The notes beneath the pieces were generated by a model, which had not been told where the DNA came from, did no database searches, and saw only the letters and a program-made list of their open reading frames with translations. From Candidatus Poseidoniales archaeon (GTDB lineage: Archaea; Thermoplasmatota; Poseidoniia; Poseidoniales; Poseidoniaceae), in contig JAPOGE010000003.1 in assembly GCA_028283345.1 (NCBI GenBank), forward strand, positions 1 through 46,381: 46,381 nucleotides of DNA, given 5' to 3'. The position numbers and the translations under genes are program-made. Each line of letters begins with the position of its first letter. Within the stretch, counting starts at the first letter, position 1. Below, in pieces: positions 7,078-15,829 of the stretch.

Positions 7078-8662
7078 TGGCAAGCAGATGGTGTTCGGTG
7101 AAGATGGCGCCCTAGATGCCCATGGAAACCCATTACCGGTATTATCCAAATCAGCATCGAAGATGAAAATCGACCGGTTGATGAATACTCCTCTCCCGAC
7201 CTTTCACGGGTCAACCCCAGGTTCACGATTATGGACCTGGATTGCGACTAATATGCTCAGAGTAACATTATTTTTCCAGTTTCGCAGATATCAGGTCAGC
7301 GGTCGCGAAAACATTCCACAAGAAGGGGGAACCCTATGTTGTGGTTGGCATACCAACGGCTTGATCGACCCGGCGACGATAATGACTACACACCCCAAGA
7401 ATTTCGTCATCGGTGGTAGGCACGACCTGGTGACCCGCCCCCTCATCGGATTCTGGGCACGTAAGATGGCGGTACAACCGGTTGTCAGACAAGCAGAACT
7501 GATCCGAGGTGGTTGCTCGAAAGAGGTGGCTGCAACCCTGAATGGACGTAGTCTTCTCAACCTATCAACTGGAATATCATATGGATTCGGATGTTTTCTC
7601 TTCCCCGAGGGGACCAGCCATGATGAATCACACATGCTCCGCTTCAAGACCGGGCCGATGCGAACTGCGCTTTCAGCCGCGGCGATGGCGAAAGGTAGTG
7701 GAAAACCTGCTCCATCCATCATTCCCATCGGCTTACATTGGCGGGTACGTCATCATTGGCGTACCGATGCTTGGATTGAATATGGTAAACCCATAAAGAT
7801 CGATGCCGAATCTATCGGAGCGGAGGTTGCCGAAAAGTTGTTGCGTGGGGAATGGGTTGAGCCACCCGCTGAAACCGTCAATTCCCTACGCGATGAATTA
7901 CGCCTACGGCTCCAGCCGATGACCCCAGATGCCCCTGACTGGCCGACCCACCGAGCTTGGCATTTACTCGGTCATCTGGAAGGTGGGGCGATAGGGCGAC
8001 GGCCGAAGACTTGGCGTGACGAGGTATCCGCGGCTCGCGCGGTTAGAGATAGATTGTCCACCACCCCGGACCAAGCGCGGCTTGCAAAGGCCAGAGAAGT
8101 GGCCGAAACCCTGGAGGACAACCGGTTGGACGCCCGGGACATAACCGCTACCGGCGCGGTGAGAAGGGCGAGCATTATCAGGGCACCGATAAATACGCTC
8201 AAACTCCTTATCGGGTTACTGATGTTACCTTTTTTCCTCCCCTCATCCGGGATTCTCGTGATATCGGGAAAATACCTCGGTGATAAGAACATCGAAAACG
8301 AGGGATTGGATGCCCGCACCTCGTACCACTTGCTCGTGTCGATGTTCGGCTCATTCTTTTTGTGGCCACCGATTGCATTGATAATCTCATTGCTATCGGT
8401 TTTTGTTGCCGGTTCAACCGCGCCGATGAGCACTGCGGTGGGGGTGTTTGGAAACGAATGGATTACGGTGTTGTTGATGACGCCGACCCTGGTGATTCTG
8501 TTCTTCCTCTCAGCCATGGCCACGGTCAATGCGTGGGATAGTGTCGAAGACATCAAGCGTGCCAGGCGACGCTCGACCCTGCGGTGCAGCCGCACCGGAG
8601 CAGAATTACAGAAACTATGCCAAGAACTTCTTTCCAATTCCCCAAAGAGTGAAACCTGCTAA
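7067..8662 (+). CDS. Membrane-associated glycerophosphate acyltransferase, GPT2/SCT1-like (PlsC superfamily)
   Basis: The 531-residue protein has an N-terminal LPLAT domain. Motif I reads GWHTNGLIDP, with catalytic His95 and Asp101 separated by five residues instead of the PlsC four. This is the HxNxxxDP arrangement seen in yeast-type GPT2/SCT1 acyltransferases. Motif III reads FPEGTSHDE, also of that type. A helical region (about 230-370) precedes three C-terminal membrane segments within LLIGLLMLPFFLPSSGILV, FGSFFLWPPIALIISLL and VLLMTPTLVILFFLSAM. The expected reaction is transfer of a fatty acyl group to glycerol-3-phosphate or dihydroxyacetone phosphate, unusual in an archaeon whose lipids should be ether-linked isoprenoids. 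The ATG at 7067 follows GGTGAAGGCC. The start overlaps the end of the HIT gene. The in vivo substrate is inference. Confidence 0.85.
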   Translation: MVDDGKQMVFGEDGALDAHGNPLPVLSKSASKMKIDRLMNTPLPTFHGSTPGSRLWTWIATNMLRVTLFFQFRRYQVSGRENIPQEGGTLCCGWHTNGLIDPATIMTTHPKNFVIGGRHDLVTRPLIGFWARKMAVQPVVRQAELIRGGCSKEVAATLNGRSLLNLSTGISYGFGCFLFPEGTSHDESHMLRFKTGPMRTALSAAAMAKGSGKPAPSIIPIGLHWRVRHHWRTDAWIEYGKPIKIDAESIGAEVAEKLLRGEWVEPPAETVNSLRDELRLRLQPMTPDAPDWPTHRAWHLLGHLEGGAIGRRPKTWRDEVSAARAVRDRLSTTPDQARLAKAREVAETLEDNRLDARDITATGAVRRASIIRAPINTLKLLIGLLMLPFFLPSSGILVISGKYLGDKNIENEGLDARTSYHLLVSMFGSFFLWPPIALIISLLSVFVAGSTAPMSTAVGVFGNEWITVLLMTPTLVILFFLSAMATVNAWDSVEDIKRARRRSTLRCSRTGAELQKLCQELLSNSPKSETC

Positions 8663-8700
8663 TCCAACGGATTGATGAAGGGTCATTCACTCGCCACCCC

Positions 8701-9321
8701 ATGGGAGATGACCTGCAGGGCGAAGTCAACTCCTGGCTCAAAGACGAGGGTCTGGCCCCGCGCCAACAGCTCGATAGCCGGGCCGAATTCCATTATATGG
8801 TCAGATATCCTGCTGGAAAGAATGGGCACGCATTCAATATCATCCACCCCAAAGGACGCGACCTTGTCGCCATCTCCAGTTTGACCAGAGTCGATGCAGG
8901 TCAACAGGAAGAGATGCAATCTCACGCCGATGCAGATTTGGAGGGTTGGCAAGATTGGATGCACACAATACGTACTTCGCTCATCATGACCGGGGTGGAT
9001 TGGGGTCTTCACGTCGGTGGTGACAAGGTATTGGGTAACGGGCCCTTACAAGCCTTCAATGTCAGCGAGCCGATTTGGCTTGATGGTCTGAGTAAGAATG
9101 CACTGATGCAAGGCTTGCGCAAACTGTGGTTGGCAAAACTAGGAATTATTCATGAGATAAAACATTACTACGGACAAGGTAGTGGTAAGCCGGGCCCAGT
9201 CGATGATTTCAAAGATAAAAAAGGCCCCAGGCCACCTTCCGGAAGTGACGAACCAAAACAGGTGGAGACCGATGACAGCGGCACTTTCGGCTCTGGTTTC
9301 GATCCCTCGGAATGGATCTAG
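8701..9321 (+). CDS. Uncharacterised soluble protein with disordered tail
   Basis: The 206-residue product has a globular N-terminal part of about 155 residues: a helix with EVNSWLKDEGL, then strands including EFHYMVRYPAG, HAFNIIHPKGRDLVAIS and WGLHVGG. A Gly/Pro/Lys/Asp-rich tail of about 45 residues is probably disordered. The pattern of N-terminal helix and alternating strands is reminiscent of the archaeal DUF2299 family, but this was not tested and is only a suggestion. No signal peptide, membrane helix or catalytic motif is seen. It starts at an ATG 38 bases after the acyltransferase stop, without an obvious ribosome binding site, and is probably the last gene of the 3.4-9.3 kb plus-strand series. 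Confidence 0.7.
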   Translation: MGDDLQGEVNSWLKDEGLAPRQQLDSRAEFHYMVRYPAGKNGHAFNIIHPKGRDLVAISSLTRVDAGQQEEMQSHADADLEGWQDWMHTIRTSLIMTGVDWGLHVGGDKVLGNGPLQAFNVSEPIWLDGLSKNALMQGLRKLWLAKLGIIHEIKHYYGQGSGKPGPVDDFKDKKGPRPPSGSDEPKQVETDDSGTFGSGFDPSEWI

Positions 9322-9459
9322 AGCAGAGGAAAACCGCGGCCGGGACGGGTGATGACTTTTCATCGACAACAAAGAAGAATCATGACCCCAGAGGGGCGCG
9401 GTTAAGTAGGTTGAAAGGAACCCCCAAATCACTTAGTATGGCGACCTTGAGGTGCTGAA

Positions 9460-12400
9460 ATGAATAACAGAATGAAATCCATCTTTTTAACAATGATAAT
9501 GATAATCTCGGCTGGAGCAGGAATGGTGGCGGTGCCACTGGCCGGTGCCACCCAAGTAGTAATCACCGAAGCGGTCCAAGTGGTCGATGACGGTGCCAAT
9601 TCCCGTCAGTCCGCAATCGTTGCGGACTCGGAAGGCAATGTCCATCTGGTCTGGGCGAAGAATAACCGAGAACTCCTTTACACCATGATGGACCCGCGCG
9701 GCAACACACTGATTGCGCCGACCCAACTTAATGATAATGGTGCGGCGCGAACCTGGCACCCGGACATAGCTATCGACAGCCTCGACCGAGTACACATCAC
9801 TTGGGCTGATAAGAGCGGCCAGCACGCCATCATGTACACCGCCATCAATCCATTCAAGGATGACCGTGATGGCAGCGCTGCCACCGATGGCTCGATTACC
9901 GTGGTTCAGGACACCATTGTCGAGAAGCGCTCAAACAACCGCGACTGGCCCGCCATCGCCATCGATTCACGCGACAATGTACACATAACCTGGGAAGACA
10001 ATTATGACCTGTTGGACAAGTTCTTCCAACAGCCGCAGATATACTATGCAATGTTTGAGCCACAGGTGAATATTAACCCGGAGCTCACCCATGCCGTGGT
10101 GATATTTGATTCAACCCTGCTGACTCCAATCATCGGCCACAAAGGCCATCCTGATATCGCCATCGACGCTGACGACAAGGTGCAGGTGGTTTGGGATGAT
10201 ACCCGGGGTGGCAAGGTTGAACTCACCTTCATCATCGACACCTCCGGTTCGATGTATTCCGAGTGGGCCGATGTCTGCACCGTCGTCTACGGTGGAACCT
10301 TTTCCAGTGGTGGCTCGTTCCAAGGCATCAAACCGATGCTCAAGAACGCTAACATGACTGTCTATGAAACCCTTTACGGGCTCGGTAATTACATGCCCGG
10401 CGCCGCCAGCAGCGGCGACTGTAGCGGCGTCAGTCCTAATGGCGCCAACGCCCAAGGGCCCCGTAACACCCCGCTCGGACTATACCCTGGTGATGACAGT
10501 GGTGGAATCCGTAAGTTACCTGGTACAGTATACAACGGCCAGACCTACTCGGGTTATTCCGGCGAGGACTGGGGCCCTGGAAGCAACTGGGCCTGTTTGT
10601 CCTGGCGCGATGCTCAAGGCAGCATCCCTGGAAATCCTCCTACCAGTTCCGACCATCACTGGAATCCCAACGCCACTAAGATTGTGATTCCAATCTCCGA
10701 TGAGGGTCCCAAGGACGGCGACCCAGCCGGCCAATCCGATGACCACCAAGCAATCCTAGAGGCGCACAACTCATGCGTACGCGCCGACATCATCCCCCTC
10801 GGTCTATACGGACAGAGTTATGGAGGTGCGACCACGGTACAATCCCATTTCAAGGACTTATCACAGTGTACGGATGGCCAGCAGGGTACCCATACCCGAA
10901 GTTGTCCCGGCACCACCATCGCCAATACCGACGCAGGTGGCCAAGTATACGAATTCCCCTCCTCATCATCGAGCACGACCCAGATGCAACTACTGGTAGA
11001 GGCACTGGTCTACATCTCGACCAATAACTCGCGGGAAATATACACCACGATACTCGACCCATATGGGAAGATTGAGAACACCCCTGGTTTCGTCCGTGGA
11101 GAGCCCGGCCACATCACCTCTGGAAACTCATACACGGAAGACCTCGGGAGGGGCAGCGAAGGCCATCTCGTAGTGGTAAATGATACCCGTATCACCATTG
11201 ACGATGCATATTCCTTCCATCCTTCAATTGCCATTGACCTTGAGGGAAATACCCACATTGTTTGGATGGATGGGCGCGACTATGGATTTGAGAAGGACGT
11301 CAACTACGAAGTCTACTATACCAAACTGAAGATGCAGGGTGCTGGAGAATGGGATGGTGTTTCCGGTGGGCTGTCGACCTATGCGATAAAGAAGATCGAT
11401 GATACGGCAATCTCCAATGTCGAAGGACCGGGTGGACTGGCCCAAGGTCTGCCCTTCAGTGGAATGAGTGCATATCCCGTCATCCTGACCGATGACCAAG
11501 ACCATATCCACATCGCCTGGCACGATTTCGGCAATATCTCTGCGCAAGAGGAAATCGTTTATGTGCGCCTTAATTCGACCACCCTGACCGGACCTGGAGA
11601 AACCGCTCTCGACCCATGGGAGCCGGTCATCGTGACCCATTGGGAGAGTTACAAACTTGGCCCCAATTCGTTCAGCCGCCCCGACTTGGGAACACCACCA
11701 GCCTTTGCCAACGATCTGGGCAGCGGTGCCCATCTGGCATGGTCTGATACCAATAAGTGTAGTGATGAGGGAAATAACTTCCAATGGACCTTGTGTTATA
11801 CCCATGTCCTGACCGGGCAGGTCGATGTTGAATACGATGAGGGCGAGACTTACTATCACGTCATCGAACCTGGTGAACAGACGATGTACAACCTCACTAT
11901 GAACAATACCACACCCGGGCCTACCGAATTGGTTTCCGACACCTACTCGATGAACCTGTCTGGGGTTCCGAGTAATTGGTCAGCAACCCTGTATTTCACC
12001 AGCAATGACACGGCGATCTTCCCCGAGACACCGATATTCCTCAAAGGAGGCGAGATGATACCATTCTACCTGCGTGTACGCGCCCCGTCAATCTATCAAG
12101 CCACCGGAGACCAGCGGGCAACCATCACCATCTCGGCAATCAGTCACAAGGACCCGGCAATCCGCTCTGATCTGGCGACCGTCACCGACATGGACGTGGT
12201 GCACGGCATCAACCTCGATACGAGCCATCGTATGGCCGATGTCGAACAGGGTCAGGTGGCTATTTTCTCAATTACCATCACCAATACCGGTAATGTATAC
12301 GACTCGTTCTCCTTCTATGACTCGAACAGTCTGGAAGGTCAGGCCGAATGGTTTCTACCGTTTGGCTGGCAGGTGAGCTTCCCGCTTGAGGTAAGCCTTG

Positions 12401-14466
12401 ACCCAGGGCAATCAGTGACCAAGAACCTCGAGGTCACCATCCCGATGTCCGAAGACCCAGGCACCTTTGTCATTTATCTCAAGGGCTGGTCGCAGGGTGA
12501 GCCATTCCTCGATATCAACCGTGGGACCTACGACGTGCTTGAGTTGTGGATCAACGTCAGCATCCGCTCTACGGGAAACATTGTCTTCACCATCTTCGAT
12601 ACCACTGAGTACATTCTCCCGGGAGACTGTGCAGAGTACGATATCGAAGTTTGGAAGAACTTCGCTCCCGGCTTCTTGGTATTCTCAACCCCCGGTGCTC
12701 CAGAGGCAATGCCTGATGATACCACCATCGATGATTGGCGTCAGGAACACTGGACCGTCGAGTTGGACTTCTCCAATGCTCCACCAGACCCGGATGGCGA
12801 CGGTAAGCGCCGCTGGGAGGTCGGTGTTGCATATACTGTGACCGCGATTGTTTGCGCCCCTTACAACGCCAGCGCCGGGCTGGGCCCTGCGGTAGCAGTC
12901 AAAGCCAATCTCTATGGCCACAGCCGAGTCTCTGATTCGGTCATTCTTTCGACCAACGTAATCCACAAGTACGAACTTGAATTGGTGCCGCTGGTCAACA
13001 CCACTATCATGATCAATCCCGGTGAACGCTGGATTGTACCACTTCAGACCTTCAATACCGGCAATGGCCCCGACCGCTACGACCTGCGCCTGGCGAGTAT
13101 TTCTGATTCCGAGGGTAGTTCCGTACAATGGCAGGTCGACGTACCGCGCGAGGAATTGGTAGAATTAGGCCGCAATGACTGGCAAGAGATTGAAGTGGAT
13201 ATCCAGATTCCAAATCAAGTCGATGCCGGAACCTACACCATCCGCATCGATGCATTATCGGAGGAAGTATATCCCCAGACTGGCCCGACATCGACCAAAC
13301 TCCGCGATTTCATCGAGTTGACGGTGATTGTCAACGAATTCCACGACATGCAGATTTACTTGGATGATACGGTTGAGAACGAGGTCAAGACCACCGCCCC
13401 GGGCAAGATAGTTCGCTACACCTTGAACATCACCAATAACGGTAATATCGCCGACACCCCGAGCCTTCACAACCACACCGGAAGCCGCGATGGTGATACT
13501 TGGATAATGTCTGAGATACCAGGTATGAGTATCCTTTCGGAGTGGCAGGTGACCTGGGCCATCGTCCGTAATTTCGACAATTCCCAGACCGAGGTCGAAG
13601 AGGAGTGTGTCGAAGTCCTGTCCGGAGAGACCATACCCGAGGGTCAGTGTGTTTACATCGCCGATATAGGCGAGTTTGTTCTGCCGCAGATGGAGCCTTA
13701 CACTACTTTGACCATGCGGGCGATAATCAAGATCGGTGCCAATGCGAAGTTGGAGACCCGACCACTTGGACTCAAAGTAACATCGATGTATGGTGACATG
13801 GCGGAGGAAAACGGTGATTATGATGACAGCCCATCGTGGTCTGGTGATCTGCTCGATAGCAATGAGCTCATCGTCACACTGCGGCTACGAGCACCGAATC
13901 TGGAAATTGTTGAGGCCAGCATTTCTGAAAACGATGCAAGCGCTGATGTGGGTGAGACCATCCCGATACGTGTAGTGGTGCAGAACACCGGCAACGTCCA
14001 CGCGGTTAAGGTCGAGATAATTCTCTGTGTGGACCAGACTGTCGAGGAAATTGACGAGCGTGGTTGCGACGATGAGAATATCGTCTATCGCCAGATCATC
14101 GGCGCCCTTCTACCACCTGATGATACCGGTATTCCCAATCAAGTCGAGACCTACCTATTGTATCCGGTCACCGCCGGAAGTCACCGTGTGGTCGTGGTGC
14201 TAGACCCGAATGATAACGTGGTCGAACAGCGAGAATCCGATAACACCCTTGAGGTCAGCAACGAACTCAGCAGTAGTAATCCCCTGCTCGATATCGCCGG
14301 ACAGGTCGTCGGCAAGTGGGCGCTGCCGACTGGGGTGCTACTCCTGACGCTATCCCTGCTCAGCGTCGTCTACATGGTCGGCCGAGGCCGAACCCAGGAA
14401 GCGGCGCAGAGAGTAGCCGAGCAGAGCAGTCTCATCAACGTCATGAAGAATGAAGACGAACTCTGA
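9460..14466 (+). CDS. Giant cell-surface protein with VWA domain, propeller-like repeats and CARDB/NEW3-like domains
   Basis: The 1,668-residue protein has a signal peptide (SIFLTMIMIISAGAGMVAVP, cleaved near AGA) and one C-terminal membrane helix (TGVLLLTLSLLSVVYMV) followed by a short charged tail, so nearly all of it lies outside the cell. The N-terminal part contains repeats of the type HPDIAIDSLDRVHITWAD. After the fourth repeat, at about residue 260, lies a von Willebrand A MIDAS motif (FIIDTSGSM, Asp260). The VWA-like region, with several Cys, runs to about 520, where the repeat resumes with SREIYTTILDP. Two more repeats follow (HPSIAIDLEGNTHIVWMD and YPVILTDDQDHIHIAWHD). From about 800 onwards there are several beta-sandwich domains of CARDB/NEW3 type (FSITITNTGNVYDSF, YTLNITNNGNIADTP, RVVVQNTGNVHAVKV). 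The ATG follows GAGGTG. Adhesion or cell-surface assembly is the likely role. Confidence 0.85.
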   Translation: MNNRMKSIFLTMIMIISAGAGMVAVPLAGATQVVITEAVQVVDDGANSRQSAIVADSEGNVHLVWAKNNRELLYTMMDPRGNTLIAPTQLNDNGAARTWHPDIAIDSLDRVHITWADKSGQHAIMYTAINPFKDDRDGSAATDGSITVVQDTIVEKRSNNRDWPAIAIDSRDNVHITWEDNYDLLDKFFQQPQIYYAMFEPQVNINPELTHAVVIFDSTLLTPIIGHKGHPDIAIDADDKVQVVWDDTRGGKVELTFIIDTSGSMYSEWADVCTVVYGGTFSSGGSFQGIKPMLKNANMTVYETLYGLGNYMPGAASSGDCSGVSPNGANAQGPRNTPLGLYPGDDSGGIRKLPGTVYNGQTYSGYSGEDWGPGSNWACLSWRDAQGSIPGNPPTSSDHHWNPNATKIVIPISDEGPKDGDPAGQSDDHQAILEAHNSCVRADIIPLGLYGQSYGGATTVQSHFKDLSQCTDGQQGTHTRSCPGTTIANTDAGGQVYEFPSSSSSTTQMQLLVEALVYISTNNSREIYTTILDPYGKIENTPGFVRGEPGHITSGNSYTEDLGRGSEGHLVVVNDTRITIDDAYSFHPSIAIDLEGNTHIVWMDGRDYGFEKDVNYEVYYTKLKMQGAGEWDGVSGGLSTYAIKKIDDTAISNVEGPGGLAQGLPFSGMSAYPVILTDDQDHIHIAWHDFGNISAQEEIVYVRLNSTTLTGPGETALDPWEPVIVTHWESYKLGPNSFSRPDLGTPPAFANDLGSGAHLAWSDTNKCSDEGNNFQWTLCYTHVLTGQVDVEYDEGETYYHVIEPGEQTMYNLTMNNTTPGPTELVSDTYSMNLSGVPSNWSATLYFTSNDTAIFPETPIFLKGGEMIPFYLRVRAPSIYQATGDQRATITISAISHKDPAIRSDLATVTDMDVVHGINLDTSHRMADVEQGQVAIFSITITNTGNVYDSFSFYDSNSLEGQAEWFLPFGWQVSFPLEVSLDPGQSVTKNLEVTIPMSEDPGTFVIYLKGWSQGEPFLDINRGTYDVLELWINVSIRSTGNIVFTIFDTTEYILPGDCAEYDIEVWKNFAPGFLVFSTPGAPEAMPDDTTIDDWRQEHWTVELDFSNAPPDPDGDGKRRWEVGVAYTVTAIVCAPYNASAGLGPAVAVKANLYGHSRVSDSVILSTNVIHKYELELVPLVNTTIMINPGERWIVPLQTFNTGNGPDRYDLRLASISDSEGSSVQWQVDVPREELVELGRNDWQEIEVDIQIPNQVDAGTYTIRIDALSEEVYPQTGPTSTKLRDFIELTVIVNEFHDMQIYLDDTVENEVKTTAPGKIVRYTLNITNNGNIADTPSLHNHTGSRDGDTWIMSEIPGMSILSEWQVTWAIVRNFDNSQTEVEEECVEVLSGETIPEGQCVYIADIGEFVLPQMEPYTTLTMRAIIKIGANAKLETRPLGLKVTSMYGDMAEENGDYDDSPSWSGDLLDSNELIVTLRLRAPNLEIVEASISENDASADVGETIPIRVVVQNTGNVHAVKVEIILCVDQTVEEIDERGCDDENIVYRQIIGALLPPDDTGIPNQVETYLLYPVTAGSHRVVVVLDPNDNVVEQRESDNTLEVSNELSSSNPLLDIAGQVVGKWALPTGVLLLTLSLLSVVYMVGRGRTQEAAQRVAEQSSLINVMKNEDEL

Positions 14467-14512
14467 ATCAGGGTAGGTACGCGCCACCACCTCTTCGGCT
14501 CTGGCGGTCTCT

Positions 14513-14548
14513 CCGTGTCGTTTGACCCTGAAGACTGACCCGACACGG
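14513..14548. other. Inverted repeat between convergent genes
   Basis: CCGTGTCG (14513-14520) and its exact complement CGACACGG (14541-14548) flank a 20-base spacer. The structure lies in the gap after the giant surface protein and before the convergent small membrane-protein gene. A transcript hairpin acting at the 3' end of either gene is possible, but there is no T-run beside it, so it is not called a terminator. The rest of the gap, 14467-14639, shows nothing else recognisable. Confidence 0.4.
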
Positions 14549-14639
14549 CCCTAGCAGGGGAATCCACAGAGTATAGGCAATTGCTGGCGGTTTGGCGGCG
14601 GTGTTCAAGGCTATCAGGCGGGATGGATGAATACATCAC

Positions 14640-14969
14640 CTAAGGTCGTCCCTGTGGGGGGTCGTTTGAACCGTTCGTCTCACTGCGGTCAGCATCATAT
14701 CCCTTCCACACCTCGGGCTCGTGGTAACAATCGGGGTCATCTCGGTCAGCTTTGCCGCCTCCATCATTATCCTCGCCATCACCACAATTCCCCCCGATTC
14801 CCCCTGCGCCATCATCGCCGAACAATCCCCCATCACCGCCACCGAACAGGGATAGCGCAATTCCGACTCCGACCACTATCACCACCGCGGCGACCAGCAT
14901 GGTCTTGGTCGAATCATTATTGACTTCGACATTGACGGTGATTTCGGTTTTCTCTTCATCATCGGACAT
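14640..14969 (-). CDS. Small anchored protein with a DNDG-type acidic Cys motif
   Basis: The 109-residue product has an acidic N-terminus of about 23 residues, a membrane helix (TMLVAAVVIVVGVGIALSLF), a Gly/Asp-rich linker, and then CGDGEDNDGGGKADRDDPDC. This last block follows the CxDGxDNDxDGxxDxxDPDC pattern found in many secreted proteins, where an Asp-rich loop closed by two Cys probably binds calcium. Without a cleavable signal the helix would act as an anchor with the motif outside, which is inference. The remaining C-terminus is hydrophilic. The ATG at 14969 begins MSDDEEKTEI. It lies 48 bases downstream of the ArsR-type regulator gene on the same strand. Confidence 0.75.
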   Translation of the reverse strand: MSDDEEKTEITVNVEVNNDSTKTMLVAAVVIVVGVGIALSLFGGGDGGLFGDDGAGGIGGNCGDGEDNDGGGKADRDDPDCYHEPEVWKGYDADRSETNGSNDPPQGRP

Positions 14970-15017
14970 CGGCTTCGCGAGTGCGAGGACACCTTTGGTG
15001 ATGAAAGTTCACATCGG

Positions 15018-15770
15018 TTATTTCTGCTCTTTTGGCAGGATTGCCCACCAAGGTAACTTGGTACCGCTAGGGGCTGATATGATATGCCCTGAGGAATGGG
15101 ATAGAACCCGCATCATACGCTTCTGGAAACTGGATAATAGCGCTTCATAGTGTGTCTCATCGGAGGCCATCTTGCGGATTATTGCGGTGAGGTCTATCTC
15201 TCTGCGAGGATTTTCGAGCATGCGATGGACGAGATGCCTCTCCTCATAGGTCTCAAAGTCGACATCGACAACCTTCGAGGCACGGTGTTTGATGTGTTGG
15301 TGCAGTGATATCAGCGCATCACGCTGGCAGTCCAAAACCTCGAGTGCATCATCCAATTCCCCGAGAAGATATACTGCCTCTGTGAAAGGAATCTTCTTCC
15401 TTCCCGAAACCTGTTCAGCGATATCTCCCATTCCCGGTGGTAATTTGCTGGCGAGTCGCATCGGGCCGCCTTTGGGAAGAATACGCTGCTCGATATTGAA
15501 TAGGTCGGGGCCAAGGTCAATCCGCATTGAAAACGATTGCAGCACCAGATATATTCGCTTCGGTGGCCCACCCTTTTCAGAGGGTACCATCTCACTATCG
15601 ACGAAGCCGGATTTTTCCAGCACTTTGAGGTGCTTCATCACCGCTTGTTGACTCACACCGATCAATTCGGCTAGTTGTAAAGGGTAATGCGGCTCTCTTA
15701 CCAGATGTTGTAGGATGTCGCGCCGAACCTTGTTTTCAAGCAACATCAACGCTTGGTCGGCATCTGCCAT
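15018..15770 (-). CDS. ArsR-type winged helix-turn-helix transcriptional regulator (SurR-like architecture)
   Basis: The 250-residue protein begins with a winged helix-turn-helix: LENKVRRDILQHLVREPHYPL, recognition helix region GVSQQAVMKHLKVLEKSGFV and wing SEKGGPPKRIYLVLQSFSMRI. This layout, with LGPDLFN after the wing and a long C-terminal helical domain (about 110-250), is that of archaeal ArsR-family regulators such as Pyrococcus SurR. SurR senses redox state through a CxxC near the first helices; no CxxC is present here, so the same sensing mechanism is not expected. The C-terminal part is rich in charged helices and may dimerise. It is encoded downstream of the membrane protein and topoisomerase VI genes on the same strand, with a gap of 59 bases. 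The regulated genes are unknown. Confidence 0.83.
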   Translation of the reverse strand: MADADQALMLLENKVRRDILQHLVREPHYPLQLAELIGVSQQAVMKHLKVLEKSGFVDSEMVPSEKGGPPKRIYLVLQSFSMRIDLGPDLFNIEQRILPKGGPMRLASKLPPGMGDIAEQVSGRKKIPFTEAVYLLGELDDALEVLDCQRDALISLHQHIKHRASKVVDVDFETYEERHLVHRMLENPRREIDLTAIIRKMASDETHYEALLSSFQKRMMRVLSHSSGHIISAPSGTKLPWWAILPKEQK

Positions 15771-15829
15771 GACTGGTCAACCCGAGGTTACCTAGTAAGG
15801 AGTGTCCTAAAAATGCACGGTTATGAATT

